This document shows, piece after piece, positions 63,981 through 64,000 of a stretch of 64,000 nt of DNA. The stretch comes from Prorocentrum cordatum (Eukaryota > Sar > Dinophyceae > Prorocentrales > Prorocentraceae), in NCBI GenBank assembly GCA_963575745.1, contig CAUYUJ010015281.1, positions 162,501 to 226,500 of the forward strand, in the 5' to 3' direction. The notes beneath the pieces were generated by a model. It was not told the origin of the DNA, made no database searches, and worked only from the letters and a program-made list of their open reading frames with translations. Position 1 is the first letter of the stretch, and every line of letters begins with the position of its first letter. The position numbers were made by a program, and so were the translations under genes.

Positions 63981-64000
63981 CGATTTATTGTTCCAGTCAG

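Overview
This window looks like nuclear DNA of a dinoflagellate, probably a large-genome, GC-rich one; genus cannot be told from the sequence. The evidence is: (1) a near-perfect copy of the 22-nt dinoflagellate spliced leader at 61361-61382 on the minus strand, joined directly to a degraded retroelement, as expected for a trans-spliced mRNA copied back into DNA; (2) reverse transcriptases of the LINE type with RNase H, APE-type endonuclease and C2H2 finger domains; (3) short GC-third-position exons separated by repeat-derived introns, one of which is best explained as a GC-AG introner-like insertion; (4) an overwhelming load of microsatellites, minisatellites and small inverted-repeat elements. 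I see no bacterial or organellar features and no complete ordinary gene.

Layout. 1-3.8 kb: dispersed repeats, an 8-bp-TSD MITE, and exons of a minus-strand gene resembling an algal glycosyltransferase family. 3.8-9.6 kb: mostly unassigned sequence with a foldback element, exon-like pieces, an AGCTAA hexamer array and a hAT-like MITE. 9.7-16.3 kb: very long CAT, CTC and decamer arrays, two foldbacks and a MITE. 16.3-25.5 kb: a second hAT-like MITE, CCAAGAGGCC-rich sequence, a (CTA)n block with an adjoining 25-mer array, a lone exon of a second glycosyltransferase-like gene, and a ~100-bp repeat holding a foldback whose empty site is preserved nearby. 25.8-29.2 kb: 90-bp satellites, one split by an 833-bp terminal-inverted-repeat element with a TA duplication. 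29.2-32.9 kb: short tandems, a pogo/Tigger-like MITE, CAT repeats and a 96-bp satellite. 33-39 kb (minus): the only long coding region, a LINE with the unusual order RNase H - endonuclease - reverse transcriptase - zinc fingers, broken by a frameshift, a stop, a second frameshift at an A-run, and a catalytic Asp-to-Glu change. 39.4-42.8 kb: 103-bp satellite plus a composite repeat that recurs inverted at 61.4-62.1 kb. 43.4-48.1 kb: satellites, a TIR element and three of four copies of a CAAGGG-ended 174-bp element. 48.8-54.7 kb: polypurine tracts, a 150-bp satellite and one exon-like ORF. 54.8-61.4 kb (minus): a second, older LINE with conventional C-terminal RNase H. 61.4-64 kb: the inverted composite repeat, small repeats and an ORF running toward the right edge.

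There is no working pathway here. What the window shows is interaction among mobile DNAs: elements inserted into satellites, into each other and probably into a gene as an intron, with several target-site duplications and empty sites still readable. The most interesting observations are the spliced-leader-capped LINE copy, the intron made of a foldback element, the four CAAGGG elements with duplications, and the satellite units bounded by conserved 5' and 3' modules.
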